64,000 nucleotides of DNA from Asterella californica (taxonomy: Eukaryota; Streptophyta; Marchantiopsida; Marchantiales; Aytoniaceae), in NCBI GenBank assembly GCA_036924285.1, contig JAYKYS010000010.1, positions 5,766,001-5,830,000 of the forward strand. The letters are read 5' to 3'. This document shows positions 1-10,806 of the stretch, piece after piece. Below the pieces are notes generated by a model. It saw only the letters and a program-made list of their open reading frames with translations. It searched no databases and was not told the DNA's origin. Made by a program: the position numbers and the translations under genes. The first letter of the stretch is position 1; each line of letters starts with the position of its first letter.

Positions 1-29
1 CGCATCAGCTTCTAAACTCGAGCTAGCAG

Positions 30-1171
30 TGGTACATCTATCACGAAGAAGATCCTGAGGATTGTACGGATTGTCTCCATATCGAGGAAGACAAACCAGA
101 CCCCAAGAAGCGCAAAGGAAAGGAACCTCAGCTGCAGAAGACGACTGTAGCTCAGAAGACAAAGTCACTTGAAGCAGCTTCTTCTTTCACTTTGGCGGAT
201 GGCACTATTTAGAGCCCTAGCCTGGATTCAGACAGTTGGCCTCCAGAAGAAGTCTTGGATGAAGCGGTGTTCAAAGTAAGTACCAGAAGCAAAGGGAAGT
301 CAAAATCCTGTCAGAAAGAAATCAAGAAGAAGAAGCAACGAAAGGAGAGGTCATCTTCTTCTGAGCGGCCTTCTTCTCCTACTTACGATCGAGAAGATCC
401 GAAGTACTTTGCTCCTGACATTAGATAAGAAGTTGAAGCGATCATGCAAGAAGAGCTGGAGAAGCGGCGGAAGATAGTACAACAGATCCCTCCATCGACT
501 ACGACAGCCCCTGTCTCACGAGAAGAGCCCCCAGTCGAGGGAAGACACCATTCTGGCCTTCCACCCAAGGAAGCAGCTACTAAATCTTCTCTGTTGGAAA
601 CACCAGTCACTCTTCTGAAGCGATCCCCTAACGACTTCTTGCGAGACTTGTGGAATCAGAAGGCGGATGTAACCTTCCAATAGTTGTTGGATGACAACGC
701 TGGTTATAGGAAGTTGTTACAATCCGTGCTTCGAGGATCGAGGAAGAGGAGGACAGCTAAACTTCCCAAGAGCACCTCGATCCTAAGGATAAAGCATGAG
801 GACTTGGGAGCCCCAGAACTTGATATTGAGATCCATGGTTGTCTTCTGAAGAAAGTACCCATTGATTCTGGCTTCGGAGTTAACATCATGACTGAAGAAA
901 CGGCGCATGCCCTAGGCTTCACTGAGTTCCAGCCTACTCCGAGAATCCTCAAAATGGCGGACCTGACCAGAAGACGACCTTTGGGGTAACTGAAAGATGT
1001 CTTGACGAGAATTGGGAGAATATCTTTTTACCTCACTTACATCATTTTGCGACCTATAGCTAGGGTTGAATATCATGTGCTGATAGGAAGACCATGGCTG
1101 TATGCTGCAAATGTAAATACCGATTGGAGAAGGCATCGTTTGAGATTTCCCAATCCTACACCCAAGCCCGA
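30..1171 (+). pseudogene. E1 gag C-terminal region and retropepsin (broken)
   Basis: One reading frame runs from 30 to the E2 insertion. It is broken only by in-frame stops at 210 (TAG), 426 (TAA), 681 (TAG) and 987 (TAA). The first two thirds is charged, Lys/Glu/Ser rich and gag-like, with no clear zinc knuckle left. From about 800 it becomes a retroviral-type aspartic protease: the active site reads IDSGFGVNIM near 858-887, and the C-terminal hallmark VLIGRPWL lies near 1078-1101. The coding region is cut at 1171 by E2 and resumes at 7467 in the correct frame. No frameshift was seen in this piece, only nonsense changes. Identification as gypsy protease is firm; the gag assignment rests on position. 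Confidence 0.7.
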
Positions 1172-2501
1172 TGTCGAGTTGAGAGTTTTCCTGGGAAGGG
1201 CGGAACCTTCAAGTTGTGATAGATCTTGAAGGTTGTGTTTAGTCTACTTAGGGAAGCGTTGGACTTCAGGCTATGGCTTCTCACTATACAGAGGTAGGCT
1301 TCAGATCAAAAGGGAACAGTATAAACACTCACTCAGGTCGAATGGACCCTCCAGTATGTTCAGGAAGTGAAGATCAGATCAGATTAGCAGTAATAAGGTC
1401 AGACAGCGAACTTTAACGGTCCAGAATCAGAAAACATACGATGGTTCGGACTTCAGAACTCCTCCTACATGTGAATGAGGCCCTACTGACCATACACACG
1501 AAGTTTCAGCTTGAGATCAAATCAGAGTGTCGAGATATGGGCAGAAACGTTTTGAGCAGAGAAATTACGGCAATTTCTGGTACCCAGACAGCTATTTCGA
1601 CCTAGAACAGAGAATTGGCTCGATCACTTTCGAAGATTCTTACAGGATTTGCAGTAAACAGCTTGCTGAACACTCCTGTGAAGTTGGGCCTCCTGATTGT
1701 ACACAGAACTCCAGATCTCGCTCTCTGAAGTTGATGCTCTAGATTGAGAGCTTTTCGGACCCCCTCTGCTTCAGCGGTCGCCCTGAATTACTCACAATTT
1801 CAATTGACATGAAAATTTGGGGACAGTCGTAGCCCTGCTGCCAATGAACGCGACCTCTAAGGCTTGAAGCGATTTTCTCAAATCTACTGCGATTGACACC
1901 GAAAACCCCAAAATCAACAGAAGTGCTGCAATTCTCGCACAAATCGAACTTCAATCAGCCATAACTCCTTCTGTATTGCTCCAAATCGATCAAAAATTTC
2001 GCTGACAGTGCTTGGCACGACGAACCCTATCTCCCTGTGCTCTCAGATTTCGAAGTTTTCTCACCAAATGCTCGAACTCCTCTTAAAACCCCTACTACTA
2101 AGTTTAGCGGTACACTAAAGACAAAATTGGACCAATGGGAGTTCATAGCTTCACTCCCCTGTCCTTTTGTGTCCCAAACCACGTGGTGACTTGAATTTGC
2201 ACATAGGCTACCACGTCAAGCCCCTAAAGTGCCAGCATAGACCCTAAACTACATGCGAAGACATGTAAAACGACACGTAATCCCGAAAGATAACCTAACC
2301 TCGCTAGGAAGCATGCATGGGCGACACCTAATTACAACCCATGAGCTTGAACACTATCATCACGGTAATCAACCTACTAAGACTCAAAATATATAACATC
2401 CTCCAGTGTCGACTTCTCTGAGGTCCTAACTTCACTCAGAGAGACTAACTTCTGACAGAGAGGTGAATTATTTACAATGTAAAATGATTCACATCACGAC
2501 A
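1172..2501 (-). repeat. E2 3' LTR
   Basis: This 1330-bp direct repeat matches 6133-7462. In the element's sense (minus) strand it starts at 2501 with TGTCGTGATG and ends at 1172 with CTCGACA. A TATA-like stretch (rc of 2386-2397, TATATATT) lies about 110 nt from the LTR start. The same LTR family, more diverged and in the opposite orientation, forms the solo LTR at 8387-9757. Confidence 0.93.
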
Positions 2502-2516
2502 TCCACCCCCTCCAAA
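2502..2516 (-). promoter_or_regulatory. E2 polypurine tract
   Basis: The minus strand reads TTTGGAGGGGGTGGA directly against the 3' LTR, the expected plus-strand primer position. Nearly the same tract abuts the 3' LTRs of E5 (22460), E6 (43480-43494) and E7 (39815), which ties the four elements together. Confidence 0.75.
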
Positions 2517-2547
2517 CCTGCACATCCTCCGGCATGTGCCAACCTCT

Positions 2548-3480
2548 TCAGTCTTCGATTTGTTCTTCATCAGCATCGTTCTCCTCCGCCTCAGCCTCTT
2601 CAGTAGCCGGGGAGTCTTCATCTCTTGTCATCCTCTCCTTCAATAACTCAATAACCATCGGTAGGAAGGCACGAGGAACTGGAATCGGTTTCAAGTCCCA
2701 AGGTACGTGAGGAACTGTGAAGATAACCATCGGAGCTATCACACTAGGATCCACAAAACCAATCTCCTCAGCTGAGAAAGAAAATGCCTTACTATGGCTA
2801 ACTATCATCTGCTCAAAAGCTCGTTTCTCCACTTCAGTCAAGAAGCCACCCCCTCCTATCTGGAGCTGCTCGAGTGTCTCTTGAGTAAACTCGTGTCCTA
2901 TCTGTTTAGGATCTCTCAGTACAGGCTCAGTGGCCGCTAACTCCATCTGCTGTCGTGAATCAACAGGTAACGGGGTCGTCACTGGTTTCACCTTCTTCGC
3001 TACAGTTTTGTATTTGGTGTGAACCTCTGCTTCTTCACGAGAGCCACACCAGCAGATTGCATCCTTCCATCCACTCTCCAGTCTCGGATGAGGACGAGAT
3101 TGCAAGCACGAGGCAATCTCCTCATAGACCTTCCGAGAGTGGATAGGGATCACCACCCTTCCTCCCATCTGCTCCATCAACCTATCTACATCATCCAGCC
3201 ATCGAACAAAAGACTGTACACCTACAAACTCCTCGTAAACACCAGAAATCATCTCACCTTCGTTCAAAACTCCTGTACAGTGCAGATTTTCTGCATACTT
3301 CTCCATCTTCCTTCTACTCTTCTCAGTCAGATCCTCTACTCGCGTGAACTCACTCCAATCATCAGAACTAAAAGTCATCAAACCAAATTTCCAACTATGT
3401 ACAGTGTAGCTTTTCTCAGAATCTTGAGCAACCTCTTCGTCAGCCTCTTGTGATCCCACAGGCTGCTCAAGCGGGATCAT
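2548..3480 (-). CDS. E2 pol N-terminal stub (310 aa), truncated before RT
   Basis: This intact 310-aa ORF is homologous to the region between protease and RT of E5 and E6. Shared blocks include a CTGVL-type segment, TKYKTVAKKVKP (about residue 155), the GHEFTQETLEQL-like helix, and VDPSVIAPMVIFTVPHVPWDLKPIPVPRA near residues 245-275. In E5 and E6 this is followed at once by the RT fingers (ILEPSFAPYSSRW). Here, after LLKERM, the protein jumps to an acidic tail ending EEQIED and stops, so RT, RNase H and integrase were deleted and the fusion retains an acidic end like that of full pol proteins. The ORF lies in the -1 frame relative to gag-protease, as in E5 and E6. Its role without RT is unknown. 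Confidence 0.8.
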   Translation of the reverse strand: MIPLEQPVGSQEADEEVAQDSEKSYTVHSWKFGLMTFSSDDWSEFTRVEDLTEKSRRKMEKYAENLHCTGVLNEGEMISGVYEEFVGVQSFVRWLDDVDRLMEQMGGRVVIPIHSRKVYEEIASCLQSRPHPRLESGWKDAICWCGSREEAEVHTKYKTVAKKVKPVTTPLPVDSRQQMELAATEPVLRDPKQIGHEFTQETLEQLQIGGGGFLTEVEKRAFEQMIVSHSKAFSFSAEEIGFVDPSVIAPMVIFTVPHVPWDLKPIPVPRAFLPMVIELLKERMTRDEDSPATEEAEAEENDADEEQIED

Positions 3481-3515
3481 AGTAACAGTAGATCCGTCAC
3501 TCTTGGTATCCCGTC

Positions 3516-6095
3516 CTACAAGAGTGGTTTCAGAAAACCCTTGCTCCTACAGATAGGAGAATCTCTCAAAGTCTGTCTATTTCGTTCGTGGTTCGTACGA
3601 ACGGTCAGAAACTGAACAGAACGCTTATCATCTGGACTACGGATCCTAGCATAGTGAGATCCATCATCCATCACCTTCGTCTCCATTCTAACTGCGGTGA
3701 TATAAGGCTGACCAAGAATCACAGGATAAGAAGCAGAAGACTGCACGAAGAAGTGCTGATCTACCTCCACATCACCCAGCTTCACTCTCACGTTGGGACA
3801 AGCGCCATATAACTCACCTTTCTGGTTGTTTGCAGCTCGTAGCACCCAACCATGGTTCAGTTCGATAGGCCACTGTCCTCTCTCGTACACCTCCTGTGAC
3901 ATGATGTTGATCTCAAAACCGTGATCAACTAACGCAGCAACAGGTTCAAGACTTCCAAGGCGAACTCGTGTAGCAGTCGTAGCACGAGCCCAGTGCCTTT
4001 TTCTGAAGTCACTGTCAGTAGTTGGACTCTCGTCGCCAGCTTCTTCATCATCAAACTCGACAGTGTTGGTACCAGCAACCAACGCTTCTTGCTGGTACTC
4101 TGTATCATCAGCCTCCTGAAAATGCACCTTCCCGAATTCTGCATCATTAACAGAAGCTCTTACCATCTCTATCATCTGGCTTTCTACTTGTTCAGACATC
4201 ACCTGTCTCTTCCGCTTGATGATGTCGATGATCAGTTCGTGAAACTCCCTCTTCGCAATACCAAGAACCTCCCGAAGAGAAAACTCGATTCGCGCGTCAA
4301 GTATCCTCTGCTCCAAGATGCTCTTGAGATCAGTTGAAATCTCAATATCAGCTGCCAACTTATAAGCCGGTCCTTTCCCCTTCTCTTGGGCAGTGAACCG
4401 TCTCCCAGCAGTCGTTGGCTCCTGCTGGGATCTCTGCACGTCCTCCATCGGACCTGGTGCAGGTGGAGGAGTTGCAGAAGTAGATGGGACGTCTTCTGGA
4501 GGGGCCGCTCGTCCCTTTGTGACTCTCCGTCTGTCCCCAGCCTCCTCCGGAACTCCAGTATCAAGTTCAGAGGCTTCTCGCCGCCTCTTCTCCTCCACAG
4601 AAGCATCTTGCCAGTGAACGTGTCTATCCACGTCCAAGAATGCTTTGATAGACGCAGCATCAACAGGATCTCCCCACCCTGTGACCCTACGGATAGTTTC
4701 TGCTCCTCTCTTCAGTACTTCAGAAGGAACTTGAACAGGTTTCTTCTCAGTAGTCCTATCTAGCAACGTAGGACTAGAAGAAACTTCAATGTGACCGGCA
4801 TATACATCAGGATTTACCGGTGGTGCCATCAATGCATGTACAGTTGCAGCAGCTGTAATCTGAGGTAGACTCCTCATGCCTCCTCGTCCAAACTGCGTGC
4901 TTAGCGGCTCTCCAGTAGAAGAAAGGTGCAGCCTATCGTTCTGGTAGCGAACCACACCATCTCGCAGAGCAGCCGTGAGCTCTTGACAGTCCCCTCGGAA
5001 ATGATCTTGACTGTCACACCAGATACATCTACGAACAGGAGCACCTCCTGGACGTGCAGCAGCAGGCGCCGGTGGCTGCTCTCTCTGCAATCCAGCTAGC
5101 TCCACCTTCAGTTCTCTCATCTGCCGAATCAGATCTTTGATCTGGTTCTGCTGTCCATGGTTCTCTGCAGGTCTCTGAACCGGTGCCCTTTGTGCAGGAA
5201 CTGGCACAACTGACATCAAAGGTACTGCAGCCGGGACAGCAGGTCTGGGAGCAGGAGCCAGAGGTTGCTGTACTTGAGGAGCAGTGCGAGGTTGAGTGGT
5301 CACTTCTGCAAGCGGACGTCCTCCCACAGCCACTCTTCCCCTTCTCTGCCTCGTTAGTACAGCCACAGCATCCTCAACTCTCCCCCAATCAGTAGTAACT
5401 CTTCCTTCAGCAGATCGATCGGTCAACATAAAGCATAACCGATCTGCCGTAGCATCATCGGTAGCTTGCAGGAAAAGCTCGGTTTTCCTAGCATCTAAGG
5501 TTATCCTCTCAAGAGTTGAGAGTTGTCGGTATCTCCGATCAAACTCTCTCAGCATCTCATTCAAGTTTATCATACGACCAGGTTGCTGCTCAACCCAGTC
5601 CAGAAACGTTCTTCTAGTGACTCTCTCCGAATCTTCTTCGAGAAACTCCTCTCGAAGAGATCGTTCGAAATTCATCCAGACACCTAGATTTCTTCTCTGT
5701 ACATCCCTAACCTGGTCCCGCAACTCAGGGATTACAGCTAACTCGAAACTCCCTATCATCTCAGCATTAGTAACTCTAACTAGTTCCATCTCTCCTCTGT
5801 ATTCACGCAGATATCTAGAAATATCTCTACCTTCAAACCTTCCACACCTATTCACAATTGCTTGCAAAGCCTTGGTAGACTTCAACTCACCCCCTCCAAT
5901 GATCGGATGTTGTTGGATCAGGGCCGCAAGTGTCTTCAGAATCTCAGCCGTATCTAGACCAGGTGCAGATGTCGCTGTAGCCGCTGGTGCTACAGAAGGA
6001 GCTGCAGTAGACGTAGATGCAGCAGGCGTAGAAGTAGCAACAGCAGCACTCTTGCGATCCATCTCTTCTCCTTGTAGTGAACTCAACCTTCTCAA
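3516..6095 (-). CDS. E2 gag-protease polyprotein (859 aa, intact)
   Basis: The only full-length gag-protease of its lineage in the window. An Ala/Ser/Thr/Pro-rich N-terminus (1-50) is followed by a helical capsid-like region (about 75-250), a Pro-rich linker, a CCHC zinc knuckle CX2CX4HX4C at 357-370, and a conserved helical segment at about 575-630 that is also found in E5, E6 and E7. A retropepsin follows from about 705. Its active-site triad is Asp-His-Gly (724-726, within VDHGFEIN) where D-T-G or D-S-G is usual, and it carries the ILGQPYI signature further on. There are no internal stops. The first ATG is used; the start lies about 20 nt inside the primer site. It could supply virus-like-particle protein, but needs RT and integrase in trans. 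Confidence 0.88.
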   Translation of the reverse strand: MRRLSSLQGEEMDRKSAAVATSTPAASTSTAAPSVAPAATATSAPGLDTAEILKTLAALIQQHPIIGGGELKSTKALQAIVNRCGRFEGRDISRYLREYRGEMELVRVTNAEMIGSFELAVIPELRDQVRDVQRRNLGVWMNFERSLREEFLEEDSERVTRRTFLDWVEQQPGRMINLNEMLREFDRRYRQLSTLERITLDARKTELFLQATDDATADRLCFMLTDRSAEGRVTTDWGRVEDAVAVLTRQRRGRVAVGGRPLAEVTTQPRTAPQVQQPLAPAPRPAVPAAVPLMSVVPVPAQRAPVQRPAENHGQQNQIKDLIRQMRELKVELAGLQREQPPAPAAARPGGAPVRRCIWCDSQDHFRGDCQELTAALRDGVVRYQNDRLHLSSTGEPLSTQFGRGGMRSLPQITAAATVHALMAPPVNPDVYAGHIEVSSSPTLLDRTTEKKPVQVPSEVLKRGAETIRRVTGWGDPVDAASIKAFLDVDRHVHWQDASVEEKRRREASELDTGVPEEAGDRRRVTKGRAAPPEDVPSTSATPPPAPGPMEDVQRSQQEPTTAGRRFTAQEKGKGPAYKLAADIEISTDLKSILEQRILDARIEFSLREVLGIAKREFHELIIDIIKRKRQVMSEQVESQMIEMVRASVNDAEFGKVHFQEADDTEYQQEALVAGTNTVEFDDEEAGDESPTTDSDFRKRHWARATTATRVRLGSLEPVAALVDHGFEINIMSQEVYERGQWPIELNHGWVLRAANNQKGELYGACPNVRVKLGDVEVDQHFFVQSSASYPVILGQPYITAVRMETKVMDDGSHYARIRSPDDKRSVQFLTVRTNHERNRQTLRDSPICRSKGFLKPLL

Positions 6096-6111
6096 TCAAT
6101 CACCCCAAGAG

Positions 6112-6129
6112 CTCTCAGTGGAAGCACCA
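6112..6129 (-). promoter_or_regulatory. E2 primer-binding site
   Basis: In the sense strand the 5' LTR ends CGACA, then ATC, then TGGTGCTTCCACTGAGAG. It begins with TGG, as needed to pair with a tRNA 3' CCA. The tRNA was not identified. It differs from the primer site shared by E6 and E7. Confidence 0.6.
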
Positions 6130-6132
6130 GAT

Positions 6133-7462
6133 TGTCGAGTTGAGAGTTTTCCTGGGAAGGGCGGAACCTTCTGGCTGTGATAGATCTTGAAGGTTGTGTT
6201 TAGTCTACTTAGGGAAGCGTTGGACTTCAGGCTATGGCTTCTCACTATACAGAGGTAGGCTTCAGATCAAAAGGGAACAGTATAAACACTCACTCAGGTC
6301 GAATGGACCCTCCAGTATGTTCAGGAAGTGAAGATCAGATCAGATTAGCAGTAATAAGGTCAGACAGCGAACTTTAACGGTCCAGAATCAGAAAACATAC
6401 GATGGTTCGGACTTCAGAACTCCTCCTACATGTGAATGAGGCCCTACTGACCATACACACGAAGTTTCAGCTTGAGATCAAATCAGAGTGTCGAGATATG
6501 GACAGAAACGTTTTGAGCAGAGAAATTACGGCAATTTCTGGTACCCAGACAGCTATTTCGACCTAGAACAGAGAATTGGCTCGATCGCTTTCGAAGATTC
6601 TTACAGGATTTGCAGTAAACAGCTTGCTGAACACTCCTGTGAAGTTGGGCCTCCTGATTGTACACAGAACTCCAGATCTCGCTCTCTGAAGTTGATGCTC
6701 TAGATTGAGAGCTTTTCGGACCCCCTCTGCTTCAGCGGTCGCCCTGAATTACTCACAATTTCAATTGACATGAAAATTTGGGGACAGTCGTAGCCCTGCT
6801 GCCAATGAACGCGACCTCTAAGGCTTGAAGCGATTTTCTCAAATCTACTGCGATTGACACCGAAAACCCCAAAATCAACAGAAGTGCTGCAATTCTCGCA
6901 CAAATCGAACTTCAATCAGCCATAACTCCTTCTTTATTGCTCCAAATCGATCAAAAATTTTGCTGACAGTGCTTGGCACGACGAACCCTATCTCCCTGTG
7001 CTCTCAGATTTCGAAGTTTTCTCACCAAATGCTCGAACTCCTCTTAAAACCCCTACTATTAAGTTTAGCGGTACACTAAAGACAAAATTGGACCAATGGG
7101 AGTTCATAGCTTCACTCCCCTGTCCTTTTGTGTTCCAAACCACGTGGTGACTTGAATTTGCACATAGGCTACCACGTCAAGCCCCTAAAGTGCCAGCATA
7201 GACCCTAAACTACATGCGAAGACATGTAAAACGACACGTAATCCCGAAAGATAACCTAACCTCGCTAGGAAGCATGCATGGGCGACACGTAATTACAACC
7301 CATGAGCTTGAACACTATCATCACGGTAATCAACCTACTAAGACTCAAAATATATAACATCCTCCAGTGTCGACTTCTCTGAGGTCCTAACTTCACTCAG
7401 AGAGACTAACTTCTGACAGAGAGGTGAATTATTTACAATGTAAAATGATTCACATCACGACA
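6133..7462 (-). repeat. E2 5' LTR with promoter
   Basis: This 1330-bp partner of 1172-2501 is the promoter-bearing copy for the minus-strand element. A TATA-like TATATATT (rc of about 7347-7357) lies about 110 nt inside the LTR start. The terminal 5 nt form the inverted repeat TGTCG/CGACA. Confidence 0.92.
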
Positions 7463-7466
7463 CCGG

Positions 7467-8386
7467 TGAGAAGACCAAGGTCTCGCTTCCTTGGATCAAG
7501 ATTGGACACCAAGGTGAAACATCTTCTACGACAGAGAGGTACACTTCAGAAGACTCAGTTGCGTCTTCTGACATGGATGAGCGATACAATGAGTTTGTGG
7601 TGAATAACTTGTGTACTACAGAAGTAACAGAGATAGCAGAGGAAGTGATCTGTGGGTACATTGAGTGCTACGAAGTTGCGGAAGACGAGCTTCCAGAAGA
7701 CGAAAGTATCGTCTTCCTTTCGGAAGATCCGACAGTTGGTCTTCCAGAAGAGGATTCTGAACCGAAAGAAGCTCCCAAACCGGAATACTTTGGTGCCAGT
7801 GAGTACAGTCACACTGAAGGAATGGTAAACCCGGATGATCTTCAAGAAATGGAGGTTGCTCCTGGGAAGAAGCTGAAGCTTTCCAAGGTGATCGACGACC
7901 AACAGTTGGAAGACTTTCGAGAACTTTTGACGGAGTTCTAGGATGTCTTCGCGTGGACCATAGAAGACATGAAGGGCATACCTCGAGAGTTGGGAGAGCA
8001 TCGCATTGACTTGCTGGAGGGCGTTGTTCCTACACGGCAGAGGCAGTATCGGCTCAACCCCAAGTACTCGCTCCTGGTGAAGGACTAGATCGACCAATAC
8101 TTGAAGGCGGGAGTCATCTTCCCAGTGCTTAGTAGTGAGTGGGTAGCTCCTATTGTCATCGTGCCGAAGAAGCAGACAGGGAAGATCCGAGTGTGTCAGG
8201 ACTTCCGGAAGCTGAACTTGGCCACGAAAAAGGATCATCATCCTTTACCGTTCACCGATTTTGTGTTAGACCATGTAGCAGGACATGAGTTCTACAGCTT
8301 CCTGGATGAGTATTCTGGGTACAACCAAGTTTCGATCAGAGAAGAAGACAAGTCGAAAACTACTTTCACTACTGATTAGGGCACGT
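7467..8386 (+). pseudogene. E1 protease-RT linker and RT fingers (broken)
   Basis: Continues the E1 frame directly after E2. The first part is an acidic spacer rich in Glu and Asp (to about 7940), as commonly lies between protease and RT. The RT N-terminus follows: the RQRQYRLNP block near 8038, SEWVAPIVIVPKK near 8137-8175, VCQDFRKLN near 8192-8218, YSFLDEYSGYNQV near 8293-8331, and KTTFTTD at 8356-8376. In-frame stops are TAG at 7939, TAG at 8086 and TAG at 8377; the last replaces the Trp of the expected WGT. No frameshift occurs. The coding sequence is interrupted at 8386 by solo LTR E3. Confidence 0.85.
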
Positions 8387-9757
8387 TGTCGCGCTACTTG
8401 GCGGCTACATGCTTGACTTCTACTCTGACGCTTGAGTTTAGTAATTCTAAAAGTTAGCTCATATTACTTCTAGTCCTTTATGTATATGTTTGACACCTTT
8501 GCATACGGTGTTAACATTATTTTGAGTCCTCGTAGGCTGATAGTATGCTAGTTATCTTGTTCAAGCATTTGTGCGCTTGTGCAAGTGATTTCTTACTTGT
8601 CTATGACGTTCAATGTACATAACTTAGGGTTTCCATGCTGATAGGGGTTTGAGCTCATGGGTTGTACTTACTTGTCGCCCATGCGCACTTTCTAGCGGGT
8701 TTAAATTATCTTTCAGGGTTGCGTGTCATTTTAGGTAGTTTAAGTTTTACATTGGCACTCTAGAGGGCTTGACGTGGTAGCCGATGAGTGTAGATAAGTT
8801 ACCATGTAGTTTAAGGCACAAAAGGACAGTCAAGTGGAGCTATGAACTCCCATTGGTCCATTTTTGTTTTTTGTAAAACTCTAAGTTTAGAAACAGAGCT
8901 CTAGAGTGGATTTCAAGCAATTGGTGAAGAGCTTCAAAATCTGAGAGCACAGGGAGATAGAGCTCGTCATGCCAAGCACTGCCAGTGAAATTTTTGATCG
9001 ATTTGAGGCAATAAAGACGAAGTTATGACCAATTGAAGTTCGAATTGTGCTAGAATTGAATCACTTTTGTTGGATTTAGGGTTTTCAGTGTCACTTGCAG
9101 CAGATTTGAGAAAATTGCTTCAAAACTTCGAGGTTGTGTTCTCTGCCAGCAGGGCTACGATTTCCCAAAAAGTTTCATATCGATTGAGTGACTGAGTAAT
9201 TCAGGGCGGCTGCTGAAGCTGAGGGGGTCTGAAAAGCTCTTAATCTAGAGCAGCGACTTCAGAGAAGGAGATCTGGAGTTCTATAAACAATCACGAGTCC
9301 CAACTTCACAGGGATGTTCAGCATCCTGTAGACTTCAAATCCTATAAGAATCTCTGAAATTTATTGAGCCAATCTTCTGTTATACATCGAAATAGCCAAC
9401 TGGGTATCAGAAATTGCTGCAATTTTCTTACTCAAAACTTTTCTGTCCACATCTCGGTGCTGGAATTTGATCTCAGGCTGAAACTTCGTGTGTGTGTCTA
9501 GTAGTACCTCATTTACATGTAGGGGAATTTTAGAAGTCTAAACCTTCATAGTTTTCCTCTCCTTGAGTGTCAAAGTTCACCGCCTAAACTTATTACTACT
9601 AGTTAGACCTAAATTTCGCTTTTTCAGCATATTAGAGGATCCTACACACCTGTGTGAGTGTTCATAGTCCTGTTGTGACCTGAAAGCCAACCTCTTGAGT
9701 AAACAACCACAGCCAGAAGTCCGGCACTTTCCTAGGTAGACGGATCACACTCTGACA
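8387..9757 (+). mobile_element. E3: solo LTR of the TGTCG lineage
   Basis: A 1371-bp block starts TGTCGCGC and ends CTGACA, flanked by a perfect 4-bp TSD ACGT (8383-8386 and 9758-9761). Removing it with one ACGT restores the E1 RT coding across the site (GTYAYNQMSFGL). Long parts are the reverse complement of the E2 LTR at moderate divergence, for example the segment around 8925-9060, so it belongs to a related family inserted in the opposite orientation. No second LTR or interior exists, implying LTR-LTR recombination after insertion. Confidence 0.9.
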
Positions 9758-9761
9758 ACGT

Positions 9762-9880
9762 ACGCGTATAATCAAATGTCGTTTGGTTTATGCAACGCGC
9801 CCGCCACATTCCAGAGATTGATGATTACAATCTTCGGATTTGATGGAGATCTTCTTGGATGATTTCTGTGTGTTTGGATC
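9762..9880 (+). pseudogene. E1 RT palm with FLDD active site (fragment)
   Basis: This 119-nt coding remnant lies between E3 and E4. It reads MSFGLCNAPATFQR, a gypsy RT hallmark, then a frameshift near 9838-9842, then FLDDFCVFG carrying the catalytic Asp pair (about 9852-9863). Coding continues at 18441 once E4 is removed. Confidence 0.85.
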
Positions 9881-10793
9881 TGTAAACCCTCCGCGGTCCT
9901 ATCGATCAACTACCCCCCGATCTCTCAACCTCCACGATCGTCATCCACGAATCTGCAACATGTCGGGTCTGTCTCTCACTCAGGGGTCACCTCTGATGGC
10001 TTTGATGGAAGCACACCATGACCTTGAAAGGAAAATGCTGAGTTCACTCATTCATACACTCACAAACTTATCAACTAAAAATCTCCTTAAACAAATCAAC
10101 TAAAATCCTCCATTCTAGCGATGTCTCTCAAGTTCTCACATGCTAAAAATATCCCACACTCTCTATATTACTCAAGTTGTCATTACGACAATGTGAAAAC
10201 AAGGATGAGGAGCTCTTCTCTACTCCTCTATTTATACATTCTAGGTTTTAACTTTGGTACCCCCGGTAACTCAGCCGTAACTACTTTTACGGGGTTTTAC
10301 TAAGATATTACTTAAGGTAAAAGCATTAATCACATGGACTTTTTACCTTTTCACATGGGCTTATTCCTTCAAAGTCAACAACTTCTAGAAGGATTCTGGA
10401 ATATTCTCAAGGAATCTCGAATTTCCACCCCCCTTCTACACTAGGACCCACTAAAAAGGAAACATGTGGAATCTCTTCTTGTTTTTAATACCCACAAAGT
10501 CCACAACTTTAATCCAACCACTAATATCAAGTCAAAAAGGAGATAAGGGATACTTTCCACCTCCTTTCTACCTTTTAGACAAGATGACAAGATAGTAGTG
10601 CTCACTCTTTAGCAAATATCTGAATTCTGCCAAAAGTACAGCTAAGTTTAACCATAACTAACTTTTAGCTAGTCATGACTAACTTGATACCTCCTAAAAG
10701 TACTTTGGCAGCAAATAAACATTCTCAACACTTAGTTAGAACTAAACACCTTACTAATAGACAAACTTCCTATGTGTAACATAGGTCGTTACA
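9881..10793 (-). repeat. E4 3' LTR
   Basis: This 913-bp copy is paired with 17524-18436. In the sense strand it starts TGTAACGACC and ends GGTTTACA. A TATA box (TATAAATA, rc of 10229-10236) lies about 560 nt from the LTR start. A short hairpin, CCTATGT/ACATAGG at 10769-10785, sits 8 nt from the LTR 5' end and is kept in all four LTRs of this family. Confidence 0.93.
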
Positions 10794-10806
10794 TTTTACC
10801 CTCGGA

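Larger units (their letters stand above)
1172..7462 (-). mobile_element. E2: non-autonomous gypsy element (gag-protease, RT and integrase deleted)
   Basis: Two 1330-bp LTRs (1172-2501 and 6133-7462), differing at roughly ten positions, flank a 3.6-kb internal region read on the minus strand. LTR ends are TGTCG...CGACA. Flanking 4-bp sites are CCGA (1168-1171) and CCGG (7463-7466), a TSD with one transition; collapsing them restores the E1 reading frame. The interior keeps an intact gag-protease ORF and a second ORF that stops just before RT would begin. RT, RNase H and integrase are absent, so movement would need enzymes supplied by a relative such as E5 or E6. The low LTR divergence makes it a recent insertion. 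Confidence 0.9.

Noticed and set aside
1739..1954. 71-codon ORF in the E2 LTRs as another LTR gene
   Set aside because: It is kept in the two LTRs only because they are near-identical copies; no similarity to E5/E6 small ORFs, and the diverged E3 LTR shows no such ORF.
3019..3453. 144-codon plus-strand open frame
   Set aside because: Antisense to the E2 pol stub; no domain.
5296..6180. 294-codon plus-strand open frame
   Set aside because: It is the antisense of the intact E2 gag-protease gene, with a composition typical of a shadow frame.
1167..7467. 5-bp TSD for E2 (CCCGA / CCGGT)
   Set aside because: Only the 4-bp reading (CCGA/CCGG) restores the E1 frame, and the other insertions have 4-bp TSDs.
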